Under the pieces are notes generated by a model, which did not search any database, was not told the DNA's origin, and worked only from the letters and a program-made list of their open reading frames with translations. From Phytoseiulus persimilis (lineage: Eukaryota > Arthropoda > Arachnida > Mesostigmata > Phytoseiidae), in the NCBI GenBank assembly GCA_037576195.1, contig CM075102.1:29260745-29324744 (forward strand): DNA of 64,000 nt, given 5' to 3'. The first letter of the stretch is position 1. Each line of letters begins with the position of its first letter. Made by a program: the position numbers and the translations under genes. Positions 12,601 through 25,336 of this stretch are shown here, piece after piece.

Positions 12601-15600
12601 GCCTCCGCTATCTAACCGTTTGCGTCGACGGAGTCCTCGATCAGCCTCGTTCTCCCATCGTCGTGCGCCCCATGAGCAAGTAATGAGAATACACGGAGAG
12701 CTGACCGAATAAACGATTGACTTCCAACGGCGGTGTCCGACATCACGAGACCCTCCTACAGTCGATGGTTTCTTTCGGACAGCCGGTCGTCTCCAAACCC
12801 TTTTTCCCGGTGGGTTCGCTCGCTTCCTTCCGTCCCCGGTCATCTCTTGCCGCCCCTGCCTCGAATGTTCCTCCGACGCTCGTGGACATTCCTGATGTCT
12901 CACGTCCGCTTCGGGACTTTCCGCTGTCCTGCCAGTGACGATATCCGCGCTGGCCCGCCACCTGCGTCACCCTTCTCTGGACCTCTGGCCCCTTCCCTCC
13001 CCCGCGCTCCCCTCCTCAATGCGAGGTGGGGGTTAATCGTCGTTTTGCGAAGACATCAAAAGGGCGTCGATTGACGACAAATGCTCACACCGGAACAGCA
13101 AACCTTGTTTTATTTTAATGAGCCGTTCCCCTGAGCCATCCAAAAGCCTTGATTTGTGTCGGCAGTATATTCTGTTGGATTTTCGCAGCATTCCATCGCA
13201 GTTCCGCGGGAGATTTTTTCCTCCCGCAAATCACCGAGGAGAGAAGTAGAAGAGACAAATCGACTCGGGAGGAACAGAGCCGAGCGGGAAATAATGTGAT
13301 GTTCGTTCCGTTCCAGCCGAAACAAACTCGAGTTCGAACTCCACGTCCACGGAGGAAGCCACCACCGAGTCCCTGTCTGCAACGTCAGAAAACGTTGTCA
13401 TGAATACAATCGCTGCGACAACGACGGCGACCGCCGCGTCCACCACAGAGGAGGTAAATGCATGGAGCAAAATCGAACACAATGAGAATCAGTTCGAGGA
13501 ATGAGTTCGCGACAGAAGCTCGATCGAGAGAGTCGTCTTCTGTTCCGGCGTACTCGCACGGACTCAACGTCATCTCATTCGTGTGATCGAATATTTCAGA
13601 CGACCGATAGTGGACCGGGCGTCTCGGAAGAGGAGGACTATGACAGCGAGTACACGGCTTTCTGGAGCTGTGATCAGCTCGATTGTCGAAACGGTGGAAT
13701 TTGTGTTACGCAAAAGGAGGGCGGAGTTCGGTGCAATTGCAAACTGGGCTACGCGGGCCCGTACTGCAATGAAGGTGAGAACCCTCGGTGGATTGGTCGG
13801 AACGATGATCGCTTGGAAAGGGGAAATGTGATGCTGTGCAGCTCCTGGGGCCCAGCGTGGATCTCATTTTAATCGTTTGGTTGTTCCGCAGAGATGGACG
13901 TCAAATACCCCAGCTTCAGCGGCAACTCTCACATCATTCTGCCGACGCTACGGGACGCCCACAAATCGATGCAAATCAGCCTGGAGTTCAAACCCGAGAC
14001 TCATAATGCAATCCTACTGTACAGCGGTGAACAAGCGAATCTCCAAGGAGACTACGTTGCAATACTACTTGTTGAAGGTTTCGTTGAGTTTCGGTGAGTT
14101 GAAATAACAGAGCGAGTGAGATCAGAGCCAGAGCAAGCTCTCAGGCATGATGGGACCAGAACTCTTCGAAGCAGCAGGAACTTATTTATTATTCTCGGTT
14201 TCGGGGTGAGGTAGAAAACACCGACGCTGAATAGTGTGGTCAGCAGGCCGTGAAACCACCATCGATCGGTATGCACGTGCCGGTGATCATCGAGGATCGA
14301 TCAGAGAGGAGGTACAGAACGGTGTTCGCGACCTCTTCGGGTTGTGCGAAGCGTCCAAGAGGAATTTTCGCTTTCATTTCCCGACTCTTGGTCTCGTCTG
14401 ACCACCCAACCTGCAAGACGAATGTTGAATTGCCAGCGGTCCTCGTTGTCGCCTCAATAGCACCCTTCGAAGCGCCGTGGAGCCAGCGGCGCGAAGTTAA
14501 CCGAGAGAGAACCAGTCACAAACAGAACACTGTGAGGGAATAGACGTGTACGGGGTTTGTCAAGGGGGGGGTGGGGGAGGCGAACGGTAACACCCCGAGC
14601 ACATTAAACAAGAAGAGCCCGGAGCAGCTCGTTGTGTTCTCACGACAGTTATAGAGCTCTAAGGAGGGAACTCGAACGAGAACGTTGAGCTCATGCGGCT
14701 AGTCAGTGCCAGCAGCGCCAAGACCTCCGGCCGGATGTTTGGCTCAGTGCCGATACTTACCATCGCCATAGGAGACATGGTGACGGTGGGGTTCACGGAG
14801 TTGACACGTATGTTGTGGGGTCCGAGCTCGAGTGCGAACACTTTCGTGAGGGCGTCCATGGCGGCCTTGGATGCCGCGTACACTGCGTGATCTTTCAGAG
14901 CTGCGATCGACGCTTGGGAGGACATGTTCACAATCACGCCACGTTTATTCGCCTTCATGTGCGGCAGGCAACACTGCGTCACGTTGATGACAGCTGCGAC
15001 GGGAATCTCTCACGTTGGCCCGGGTCGTTGGCTCTCGTAGCGAAATGCGAAAAGGAAAACCATCGCTATGAACGAAACGTTTCTTGCCTTTCGTGTTCAC
15101 GTTCATAGTGGAGGAGAACGCTTTGTCCGTGATTTCCCCCACCGGTTCGAGAATCGCGACGCCGGCATTGTTGACCAGGAGGTCGACCTTCGAATACTTC
15201 AGAGCGCGTTCCGTCGCATCCCAATCGGCCAAGTTGCAGCATTTCGTCTCGATATTCGGGTACTCCGCGCGCAGCGAATCCAGCAGCTCGGCCTGCTTGG
15301 ACACAGCGATCACCTGTGACAGAAGGAAGTGTGAGATCCGTTGTTCGTGCCTGTTCCGACGACACCGCTTCCTCAGCATGAGACTCACGTGAGCACCAGC
15401 TTCGATCAGCTGTTTGCAGATGACGCGACCGATCCCGGAACCGGCACCGGTGACCAGAGCGGTTTTCCCCTTGAGACCGTAGCCGGACAGACTCTGGGAA
15501 GGGAAGAGTACAATCGTTGTGCGCGGTGTCCTATCAGTGGGATGGGGTCTACGGTCGAGGCGGTCCCACCTGGAGCGCAGGCTCCTCCAGGGCCGTTGCG

Positions 15601-18600
15601 ACACTCACCATGCTGCACGCGTTGCTCTGCTGGTGGAAAAGACGATAAGCGTCGTTCGAATGACGACGGCCGCCGAGGGCGATCGGTTTTCGGAAACACT
15701 GTCACACGGAGACAGGAGCTCACTTCGAACGCGGCAAGCTGAACCACCTGTTCGCGGAGCGACGTCTTGGGAACGAATGCATTAGACTAATTCCTCGACT
15801 CTCGTAGAAGAGACTGCTCGACCTTCGTTCACTAACCGGAGACGATGTTGCCGCCGCAGCCGACGACGCTCTTTCTATTTCGAGGAGGGAACCGGCAGAC
15901 GATACAAGCGAGCTTATCTCGCGTCGAGCGAACCTTTGGAACGAGAAAAACGAGGGAACCACAACGGTACCGGTCACTACAGCTGCTCTGTCGGAACCGC
16001 GTGAATCTAATCGAGACTGATAATGCTTTTGACGAGATAGCCGCTACATTGGGCGCTCACGGCTGGTAACCGCGACACCGAAGTTTCTAATTCCAAGAAA
16101 GTCCAACTCGGGCCGGTAACGGACCCGCCAGGCGGCTGACCGCTCGACGACCCTCGTTTGCACGAAAAGCTCCTCTCTCCTCCGTTCCAGCCTCTCCGTC
16201 CCGTAGTAGTTTGTTGACAACGGCCATTCGTTCACACAGAACGCGCCAGAAAGGGAGAGGCTGCGACATTGATCATGAAATGCCGTGCTCGTATGTTTGG
16301 TCGAAGTCGTGCCTCCGATCGAGCTCAACGAAGCCGTTTTGAACAAACCGAACGGGATCCTGTCGATCATAACACTTGGATCGTCGTGGGGGCGCACACA
16401 TTCGGCATGCATCCGAGAGAGCCGACCGCCTGCACGCGGACCTGGTACTCGATAATCTCTGATTGCGCCGTTGCATCGCCAGGAATACTCTCGAGATAAG
16501 GAGGAATCTCAGCCCGAGACAATCGTAGCTCTACGAGCTGGAAATATCCCCCTTTGACAGCGATCGAACGACTCGCTGAGAGCTGACACATGTTCATCTC
16601 TGACGCGGATGGCGATCGTACACAAAACCACTTCTCTCCATGTCAGTGTCGCCGCAGGGTGGAGTGAGGATTCGACTGACACTTCCACAGAACTTTTTCC
16701 TGCCCGATGGAGACACGTTCGAGCAGGGCCTGGCCTCCAAGGTCGGAAGGGACGAGCATCGGCGCGGAAATAGATTCGTGAAAGTGTGTAAGACAAAAGC
16801 GTTCAATCGGGAACAGGCCAGCTAGTCATCCAACGTGTCATAATAACTTGCTCGATCGGTTGGTCGGTCACTTGCTCGCCCAGCGAGCGAGCTCTTTGCT
16901 TGACTGCTCCGCTGGTCGGCCGGCTGGCTCCTTGCTCGTAATTGAAAGGTTGATAAATTATGGCCGATGGAATTCTTCTACTCGAGGAGGCTCTCATTGG
17001 CCAACGGAATTTCCGCCGGTGTGAATGGTTTGTCGATACGAACTCCGAAACTCCTAGGATACGGAGCGGACGTCCTTCCCAATTCCCCCCGGTAGCGATC
17101 GCGTAATCGATGTTCTGTCCCAGAAACAACATCGCAAGAACCGACCTGAATTCGTGCGGAAGTGCGGAAATCGAATTTGGACGAAGGGCGGCAGGCTCTT
17201 GGAGTCGAGGAGTGTCTGGCTCGCTCTTCTCAGACTCGACGAGAATCAAGGACAGGTGTCGGAGGAAGTCAGCGTCAAGATCGATTTCGTTGCCTGTTCC
17301 TCAAAATCTAAAATGTTCTCCTCGTTCTCCAGCTTCGATTGCGGCATGGGCGAAGGCATCTTGCGGAGCGACCAGCCCGTCGTTTTAGGATCCTGGAACA
17401 AACTTTCGATCTACCGCGACCGATGGGACGCTTGGATGCAGCTCAACAATGACCACCAGGTAGGGAAATATCTCAGGAGAAAAACAGAGGAAAGGAAAGA
17501 AGCCCGCCGGACAACAGACGGTCTGATGACCGATTATTTCTGGAGTTGACAGCTCGAGATAGACATAAGGACGAGTACAAAGGCAGAGTTAAGAAACCCA
17601 ACGACATCACTCCTCGGCGGCTGCCCGACTCCCTGGGACTAGGATTCCCCACCGCTGTCCATCAATCCTCGATCTATCTACTCACAATGCAATTGATCGA
17701 TTGGAGGATGGCTCGGCGGAGAAAGACACGGTTCATGTTGAGCCGGGCGGCGGGAAGATTCGACGAGGCGTCGTTCTGAGAGTGCTCTATATACTTTTCC
17801 CCTCCGCAAGGCCTCCCTCCATCTATACTTTCCGTTCTCTTCTCCAGGTCCAAGGCCGCAGCAAGGGCCTCTTTTCGAGGATCACGTTCCGAGACAACCT
17901 GTACCTCGGCGGATCGCCCAATATCTCGATGGTGCAGACGAGACTCGACATCGACAAAGGCTTTATCGGTTGTGTCCGTAAACTCGAGATCAACAGCCGG
18001 AATTTCGACTTTCGCTCCGGTGTGAAAGGCGACGCTCTCGACGGAGCGGACATCGGTGAGTCTCAGGAATCAAGTGGCGCGAGCTCCCCAATCGCTTCCT
18101 CCCGTCGAATCTCCGCGGGTTCTCGAGGAACAGAACGGCGTACAATGCGTTTGGTACCGTAAGCTCTGGCGAGAGTTCCTTCCCGCGACCGTACAGTTGT
18201 ACGCGCTGGACAATGTTCCTCCTGACGATATCCTTGACGCTTTCCGGCCGACGGCACAATAGGAGAAGTCGATGCTGGCCGCGGCACTATTGTTCCGCCG
18301 TCCATAACGTCTCATTGATTTATTTATTACGCCGCCATCGTCTCTTTATGTCGCTGTTACGTTGGTATGCTCACGGTGCGATTTCCTCGACACGTCCCCG
18401 ATCGTAGCGCGCCAGTACGCCATCCGCACGACCTCTCGCTCACAGCCGCACAGCCCCGCGTCGTCAATCATCAATCAACACGATCGTGACATCTCGACTT
18501 TCGCAAAACATCCGGGGAGCCTCGCCGAGACCCTTTTTTCGGAGGGATTCGGACGAAAGGCTCCGATCTGCGCCTTCGCGGTTCGGAGTTTTCACGAACG

Positions 18601-20970
18601 CTCTGAGTGTCGGAAGGGGGCACAGTGGTCAGCTACTGCTCCAGTCCTCGGGAGGTGGTGTTCGCGACAGAGTGTCGTTGCGCGGAAATCGAGGATGCCA
18701 ACAGCAGGCTCCTATCGTCAGGAAACGTTTCTTGCCCGGGACAAGAATCGCTTGTTTGCCCGACGCCGATTGAGCACGGCTCAGCAATAAAGCAGACGCG
18801 CATTATTAATGGAACGAGGATATTCCACGGCTTTCGGGTCGCTGTGTGAGCGAGTGGAGCGGAGGCCCCCAGAGAACCCTGGAGGCGCCGGAATGAAGGA
18901 TTGAGGGGTTCCCCGGAATCGTAGACAGCCGTGCCAAGGACAAACTGGAACGACTTAGCAGCTCTCGTGTCGCGAAATCCTATCTCTAAGTTATCTGACG
19001 AACGCCGACCACCGAACGCGACTGCGCGGACCCGGAAACGACCGATTTTGTGGCGGAGGTTTCCTCGAAATGATCCTCACCTCTTGCATTTACAGGTGAA
19101 TGCCGCGACGACGCCTGCAACAACGTCGTTTGTCATAACGGAGGCCAATGCGTTGACCACGGGAAATCGGCCAGCTGTATTTGTCCGCTTGGGTACGAAG
19201 GCGAGTTCTGTGACCAAGGTACGTTCCGCCGAGATCTGTCCCCCAGAGGGACCGATCCCCCCCCCGGGACGCCCCAGGGCGGTGATTTCCTCGAACGCGG
19301 TCCGGTGCGAGGTATCTCGGCTGAGCTGCAGCCGAAGAGGCAGCGGAACCGAATCAGTTGCTGAGAAGAGGTTTCGATTTCAGAGGTGACAATCTTAGTT
19401 CCTTCGTTCAACGGCTCGTCGTACATGAGGTATCCGGGTCTCGGCGAACGATTCCTTTCGTTTCTCGAGATCACTGTCGTCCTCAAACCGCGCTCTTTGA
19501 ATGGAGTCTTCTTTTACAATGGAGAAACTTTGGAGGGCCAGGGAGATTTCATTATGCTCCAGCTCATCAATGGGTTCGTCGAATTCCGCTTCGACCTCGG
19601 CAACGGCGCTGCTATTGTGAGGTAAGTCCCTCTCGGCCGGCTCGGTCAAGATCGAAGTAATTCATGAGAGCCCCAACTCCGTCGCGGCCAGTGGCCACCC
19701 AGCCTCGATCCCAGCTTGGACGAGGATGAGATGTCTGACGGGCGGCTTTACGATTCCAGAAGCGACCAGGTCGTTTCTATCGACAAATGGCACACGATTT
19801 CAATCTCGCGAACCGGTCAGCTGGGAATACTCCGAGTAGATAAACACCCGTACATAGTCGGTCTAGCCCCAGGCGCTTTTACTCAACTTTCACTTGACCT
19901 CAACCTCTACATCGGAGGAGTGGCTGCGTTCAAGGAAACGTCTGTGAACGCAGGAATCACTCACAACTTCGAAGGATGCATACAGAAGGTTCGTATCGCC
20001 GAGCCCCCATTGATTCATGATGTCGGGGACATCGCTTCGAAACCACTCGCGTTTCTAAGTCGAGATCTCGTGTCTCCCCAACAGGTAACCATCAACAACA
20101 AACCTCTCAAGCTTCTGCAAGAAGCTCTAACCGGTCGAAACGTGAACAATTGCGCCCACCCGTGCGTCACAGGTCCGTGTTATAACGGAGGACAGTGTGA
20201 ACCGACGATGGACGAGTTCCAGTGTCACTGCAAACTTGGCTTCTCTGGCCAGCAGTGCGAAGTCGAGGTCCAGGAAGCCATCGCGCAGCCTATGATGGGC
20301 GGGCAAAGCTATCTCCATTACACGTCGGAAGAAATTATTAAACGGGTGCGGGGCAGTAAGATCGACATCCAAATGAAGTTCAGATCGTTTTCGGGCCATG
20401 GGTTGTTGCTCTGGGCTGGCGAAGAGGACGTCACTCGCACGTCCGACTTCGTCTCGCTGGGGATCAATACCGGCCAACTAGTGTTTCGCTTCAATTTGGG
20501 CTCCGGGGAAGGAAATCTCGTCTACAACTACTCTAGAGTCGGTGATGGTCACTGGCATACCCTTCGGGCGATTCGCTATCGTCAGGAAGGCTCTCTGACA
20601 GTTGACGACGGCCCGACGATCGTGGGCACGTCCTTCGGCCAACTCAACCAGCTCACAGTCAATAGTGGGCTCTACCTTGGTGAGTGCGGTTTCAACTCAT
20701 TCCCGACGCCACTGCTTCCAGATGCGAGATTGATTCCGGAACTTGAATCGGTGGCGCCGGCTCTGAATTGCCCCTCCCACCGTTTCCAATACTGTTGTCT
20801 GAACGAATATTTGGTTTCCAGGTGGCATCAAAGAGATCGGCCACATGACGCTGGGTCGTTACCAAACAGGCCTCGTCGGCTGTATCGGGAACTTCACGCT
20901 TTCCACCGACTATCATGTCAGGCTCGTCACTCATGCGAACAGCGGTATCAACGTTCAGCCCTGTATTTGA
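6647..20970 (+). CDS. EGFLAM: Pikachurin (EGFLAM)-like extracellular matrix protein, 3' part, 10 exons
   Basis: Exons read as 6647-6766, 13317-13453, 13600-13774, 13892-14093, 17333-17459, 17848-18055, 19096-19218, 19384-19621, 19760-20679 and 20822-20970 (TGA at 20968-20970). All junctions are GT-AG and keep phase, giving about 799 residues. Order, counted from the first visible residue: EGF-like (1-40, six Cys), Thr/Ser/Glu-rich linker (about 41-108), EGF (109-143), LamG1 (146-320), EGF (325-364), LamG2 (366-555), EGF (570-605), LamG3 (610-797). LamG1 carries [18 protein letters not shown] and LamG3 carries [12 protein letters not shown], both strikingly close to vertebrate pikachurin and closer than to agrin or perlecan. 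Pikachurin is a secreted dystroglycan-binding matrix protein needed at photoreceptor synapses in vertebrates. The signal peptide and any FN3 domains are not visible. The first EGF is separated from the rest by a 6.5 kb intron, so its membership is slightly less certain. Confidence 0.88.
7721..7736. repeat. Homopolymer C tract (16 C)
   Basis: Uninterrupted run of 16 cytosines inside the 6.5 kb pikachurin intron. Confidence 0.9.
10492..10600. repeat. GA-rich microsatellite
   Basis: About 110 bases of imperfect (GA)n with occasional A, C and GGGT interruptions, in the large pikachurin intron. Confidence 0.9.
14185..14190 (-). terminator. poly(A) signal of the DCXR-like gene
   Basis: TTTATT on the + strand is AATAAA on the - strand, 50 bases after the DCXR stop codon at 14240-14242. 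Confidence 0.6.
14240..15611 (-). CDS. DCXR: L-xylulose (dicarbonyl) reductase-like short-chain dehydrogenase, nested gene
   Basis: Coding exons on the - strand: 15609-15611 (ATG only, the last codon of its exon), 15389-15493, 15088-15313, 14761-14993 and 14240-14410 (TGA at 14240-14242). This gives about 245 residues; human DCXR has 244. Visible motifs are the Rossmann glycine motif [12 protein letters not shown] (structural), catalytic Ser in NMSSQ and YAASK (Tyr-x-x-x-Lys). The region [18 protein letters not shown] is typical of DCXR, and the protein ends in DGGFTAC, close to the human terminus. Predicted reaction: NADPH-dependent reduction of L-xylulose and other dicarbonyls in the cytosol. 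The donor after exon 15088-15313 is GC (AAAG|GCAAG), the others GT. The gene lies antisense inside the pikachurin LamG1 intron (14094-17332). The start was chosen because splicing places an ATG directly before SLSGYGLKG, giving the usual family length. Confidence 0.9.
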
Positions 20971-23900
20971 AGTACACCAGATAGTTAACCAGAATATGTC
21001 GCAACCGAGCTACAAAAAAAAAACGAGTTTGAGGGCGAGGTGTCCCCCGTAGACGACAACTTGAAACCGAGAAAGTTGGAGCAGTCTCCTAGAGTGAAAC
21101 AGAATAGTAATCTGCGAATATACAAACGAACTTACGCGGAAACTCACGCTGGCAGGCGAACGCGTACGTTAACCCAAACAGCGATGACGAAAACAAGTGC
21201 CCGACTTATGTGAAGATATGAGCTATGAAAATTTGAACACTGTCAAAAAGGGCGCCACTGCGACCTCCCACAAATCGGTTCGGCTCTACCGAGGATTCCT
21301 TTAAAATTTCAATTCATTCATCGCTCGATCCATGACACCTAGACCCCAACCAAAGAGTCGCCGATACTCCATCGACTTCAAAGCCTCTTACTGAGGACGT
21401 TCTCGTCGCCGGGTTTGTGGGAAGAGCTTGGCGTCAACGAACGTGTAAAGCTCTTGGATCGCGAGAGTAGACCGTACGTATATAGCAGAAATCGACGAGA
21501 AATGCGAGAGGCGATGCTGAAGATTATTATGAGAACGATGAGCGATTACGAAATCATTATTTTGTTATGTACAAATATTGAGGCGGGAGCCGACAACTCC
21601 CACTTGGAACTGATATGTAATATCGATAATGGAATCTATCCAAAAATGATAAGAAAGAGAGAGAGAGAGAGAGGATAACAAAATAGCGAGCGCAGAGCCC
21701 GAATCAACAATATCACAGTATCAGCGATAAACCAGATTAGGGGGAGGTGCGAGAGGACGATACAGCGGAATAACAAAGCGGTTGAGTTAGAACAACAAGT
21801 TTGAAGGATGAATAATCTTGCGCGGAGTGCGTGAAATGTGAAATAGTGATCATGTGGTTGAAAATATCGATTCAGCTCGGACCAACATCACCGCGCCTAG
21901 CTGTAGAACACATATTTGACTATATATGTAGCAACAAACGACAGCGGGAGGAGTGCGGGTGAGAGAACTTCAGAAGGCCTCTCTCGTCGCGTGCTTTTCC
22001 CCAAAAGGAAGCTCAGTGAGAGAGACTGTGGGTCTGCGCAATATCAAAGTACTCGAGACAGCTCCTCACTGTAAATGTACATAGGCTGAGTCAGGGGCGG
22101 GCTGATCAAGCTTTGTAATTCTGAGCGCGAGTGCTCAGTCGCTGTGAAGCCGAGCCCTAGCGGCTAGAACACAAAGACGCAACGATGGTTCGACGTTTTC
22201 GCCATTCCGTCGTGGCGGAGGCGAACAACGACCTGCAATCAGATGAAAGAACCATTCGGCGTAGGTGCGCGACTAGACCAAAGCCCCAAATCGAATGTCC
22301 GAGGCGCTAGCCGTAGGGCTGTGTTCAGCACCTATAAGTGCGAAACTAAAGGACTGATAACCACCGCTTGTAAATAGCGATTCGATAGCGAGCATACGAG
22401 CGTTGTATGCCCATGTACTGTATTCTTTGATTGATTCATTGAATGATTGATACGTGAGCGCCGTGAGCAGAAACCAAACCGAGAGCAACCCGATGATGTG
22501 TACGGGGAGCGACACTTCGCCGCAGAAGTTTGCTTCGTACAACCGGCACAAGCGATGCATTAGATATCATTAGAATCATAGTTAGAATCCGTGAGCTCAG
22601 TTCAGCTCTGCTGTATGTACATAAAGACAGAGAACCGACGACGGTTGGAGATGAGAGGAAGGATGTCCATCGATCACTAGATTCAGCATCACCAAAAATC
22701 ATCCCCAACTCCAAGCACCAGCTGAGCACCTCCATCACCCCTGAAACCATTCGCAGCACATTTCATCTCGATGGGTCTATATCGATGGCTGGTCGACGAT
22801 TGGCCAGCCCTCCAACAAAACCTCTCCGATCGGTCGATTTCATAGGCAGGACGCGCGTGCAATAGCTGTAAATACATTCTGGTTCGGAGCCCCAAGTGGT
22901 TGCGGACGGCGGTGCCGCTCCAGGGGTTCCAATAACCTCCGTTTTTTGTTATCATATCTTCTCCCTGTCCCCAACTGTTCCTTAGTCCGAATCTTCCATT
23001 CAGCCTTCCACACATGTAATCCCATATCTTCGCCGTTCCATCACTTATATTCCCATGATACCCTATTCCTTTTCATCCCTTCACCTCCCCCATTCCCTTT
23101 TCCATTCGCACTCACGAAGTGGACCCGAGGGCCCCTGCGCACAGCTTCTCCAAGCAGTGCCAGCAGAATATGAGGGCCTCGATAGCAAACAGAGGAGGTG
23201 AAAAATTTGAAAGCTAACGATCCACGGTATCAGCAGCCAGATTTATCTTCAGTTGTGACATATCAAACGCATCGCAAACTCCGCGAGCAACTTCTCGATC
23301 TTCGGGCCTTTTTTAGCAGTGGCTGCGAAAATTTTTGAACCCTCGAGAATCAAAAGGGACGAGATGAAATGCTAGGTGAAAGGCGTTCCCGAGTTCATGA
23401 GATCGGGGCGTATCGTTTGCGAATCGAGTGTCGTCGCGAAAATATCCGACCGTGAATTTCGAGCGCGCTCCTAGACAACACTGTGTATCCCCTCCGTCCG
23501 GAAATGAGAGGAGGGACTCGTGTGCGTGAGAGGGTATGTACCAATACTTGAGCGATGAGAGCAGCAACAAGTTTTTGTTCGAACGGAGGACACAAGTTCT
23601 CCTGTCCCCCTCCCAGGCTCATTATTGTTTGTTCATCATATATGCAGACTTGGAATACCGATAAAGCCCTTTGCGGTTCTCATCGCTATCAGCCCGAATT
23701 CACGGCGATACAACGACGACGATCACAACATCATCCACAATAATATGATGACCGATCATGTTTTTGATGAAGAAAAAATGAAAATAAAAATTTCATACTC
23801 ACTGATAAGCCCATGATCTGTCTCTCTCTCCCTCTTTCTCTGCACACCGAGCGTTGATCACTGATCACCAGGCCGATCCTCGGTCAGGTTCCATGGGGCA

Positions 23901-24084
23901 GTGTCCCTAATACTTTTCCCCACAAGACACCATTCGGAGCTCGTTCCACCTGCAGAACACGATTTATTCAGGCACCAGCGGTCAATATCTGGGTCTAGGA
24001 GCTATAATTGGGGGGTGGTGACCAGGTGGAGGACTTATGAACGGAGCGCATATTTCAACACGGTAATATTCAATTCGTTCAATT
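20971..24084 (+). other. Pikachurin 3' UTR and intergenic DNA
   Basis: From the stop codon to about 22.1 kb the sequence is more A/T-rich than its surroundings, with A-runs and a GA microsatellite at 21656-21673, as expected of a 3' UTR. No AATAAA occurs close to the stop. The first clear one on this strand is at 23783-23788, which would make a UTR of about 2.8 kb, so the transcript end is unresolved. A hydrophobic open frame on the - strand (22273-22560) has no recognised family or splice context and is not annotated as a gene. Confidence 0.4.
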
Positions 24085-24208
24085 TTTTTCCCTGCTCCCC
24101 TAAGGAACTTCAATGGCCTGCGGGGTTGGAAATGGCTGACCGAGGGTGGGATTGAACCTACCGCGTGCGTCAAGCTGTCCGCGCAAGTACGCAAGGGTCC
24201 ACTCGGCT
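24085..24208 (-). repeat. Probable tRNA-derived SINE
   Basis: On the - strand a head beginning GCCGAGTGGACCC, as in the D-arm/A-box of Leu/Ser-type tRNAs, is followed about 45 bases later by GGTTCAATCCC, a good RNA polymerase III B box (24148-24158). After that come about 50 non-tRNA bases and a short A7 run. The acceptor stem is not intact (only CCGAG/CTCGG pair), so it is not a functional tRNA. Other copies would be needed to prove a SINE family. Confidence 0.42.
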
Positions 24209-24599
24209 GTATAAAAGAGTGACTGTATCTGTGTGGCCCGGCGTGATCCTGTCGACTTACAACGCGAGAAGAACTCGAGAAGTAATGGCAGTGCTCGCTA
24301 ACATCGTTCTCTGACTCCATTAACCCAGTGTGGAATGAGAAGGCGCGTAGATTCAAGCACTTTCGTACCTCAAAGTGGGATTGGTCGTAAATGAGCTCAT
24401 GCTTCGCTTTCCGTAGATGCTGAATGACTGAACGATACGCGAGCATACGTGCACAGGGCTCGAGCAATATACAGGCTCCATCGATCGAGAAGTAATCAAT
24501 GTTCGACAGCATCTCGCATTGAGAATACTTCGTGCTCACTATGACATCGAGAGTCGTTCTTAACAACCGCCAAGTGCAGCTATCCTTGTCCTTACTACA

Positions 24600-25262
24600 A
24601 GGTGGCATTTTTCAGTCGGGAATTCTCGAGCCCGACCTTGTTTTGACCATAACATTTTTTCCGAGGTCTCCCGGTAACTCATCTCGAAAACGTCAATGTT
24701 CACTCGTGGGGTTCGCGTTCGACGCGCAGATGATAGGCGAAGAAATAGATTCGAAGTTGTCTCGATTCCTCGAAAAGTGGCGAGCGATCGTATCCACCCC
24801 TTTTTCAAGGGACTGCTCGTTGGATAATTTCGTTTTCCTCACATTTTCTCTCGTAACTCCTCAATGAGGTGAAATCGAAGGTTTCGTGAAACCCTTGGTG
24901 AAAATTATTCAATGAAATGGTTGAATCATCCGAATATTGAGCTGCAAGGTCGATCCGACGATTCTTGATTTCCACCGCCGAGGAAGCACCCTCATTCAGT
25001 TCTCCGCCCTCGGTCGCCAAAATCACCACTGACATCGGAGGAATTCTTGGAACGATCGCTTGCAATTCTTCAAGGAAATAAGATCCTCTTGGAATGAGTT
25101 TCCTGGCGAATAACCGGCTCCTCGAACGTGAACCCCACGAGTCCGATCTGATGTATATTGACGTTTTCACGATAACTTTTAGGGAGACCTCGAAAAAAAT
25201 GTGTCACTTTCAGAACTACTTCCTGACCGAAATTTCCATCATATCCATTCACAAGAAGAAAA
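24600..25262. repeat. Diverged inverted duplication
   Basis: The segment around 24640-24790 on the + strand resembles the reverse complement of about 25080-25210. Both contain ACATTTTTT, CGAGGTCTCCC, CGAAAACGTCAAT-like and CTCGTGGGGTTC blocks in the same order. The arms are separated by roughly 290 bases and have drifted, with several indels. No intact coding frame is shared between them. Confidence 0.5.
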
Positions 25263-25336
25263 CTCCAAGCACTGACAAAATCATGGCCAAAACAAGATCG
25301 GGCTCGAAAGTTCCCGACTGTAAAATGGTGGTTTCG

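Larger units (their letters stand above)
6767..13316 (+). other. Large pikachurin intron (6.5 kb), no gene seen
   Basis: Donor GTAAGTC at 6767 and acceptor TTCCAG ending at 13316. Open frames inside are long because the DNA is GC-rich, but none matches a family or has consistent splice context. It contains the poly-C tract (7721-7736), a poly-G tract (11540-11552) and the GA-rich microsatellite at 10492-10600. Confidence 0.6.

Noticed and set aside
19716-20984. Single 422-residue open frame as a stand-alone gene
   Set aside because: Its start lies in an intron and its end reads through the donor at 20680. The true exon is 19760-20679, with the last exon at 20822-20970.
22273-22560. Hydrophobic - strand frame resembling a membrane protein fragment
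   Set aside because: No family recognised, no splice or promoter context, and it lies in a probable 3' UTR/intergenic region.
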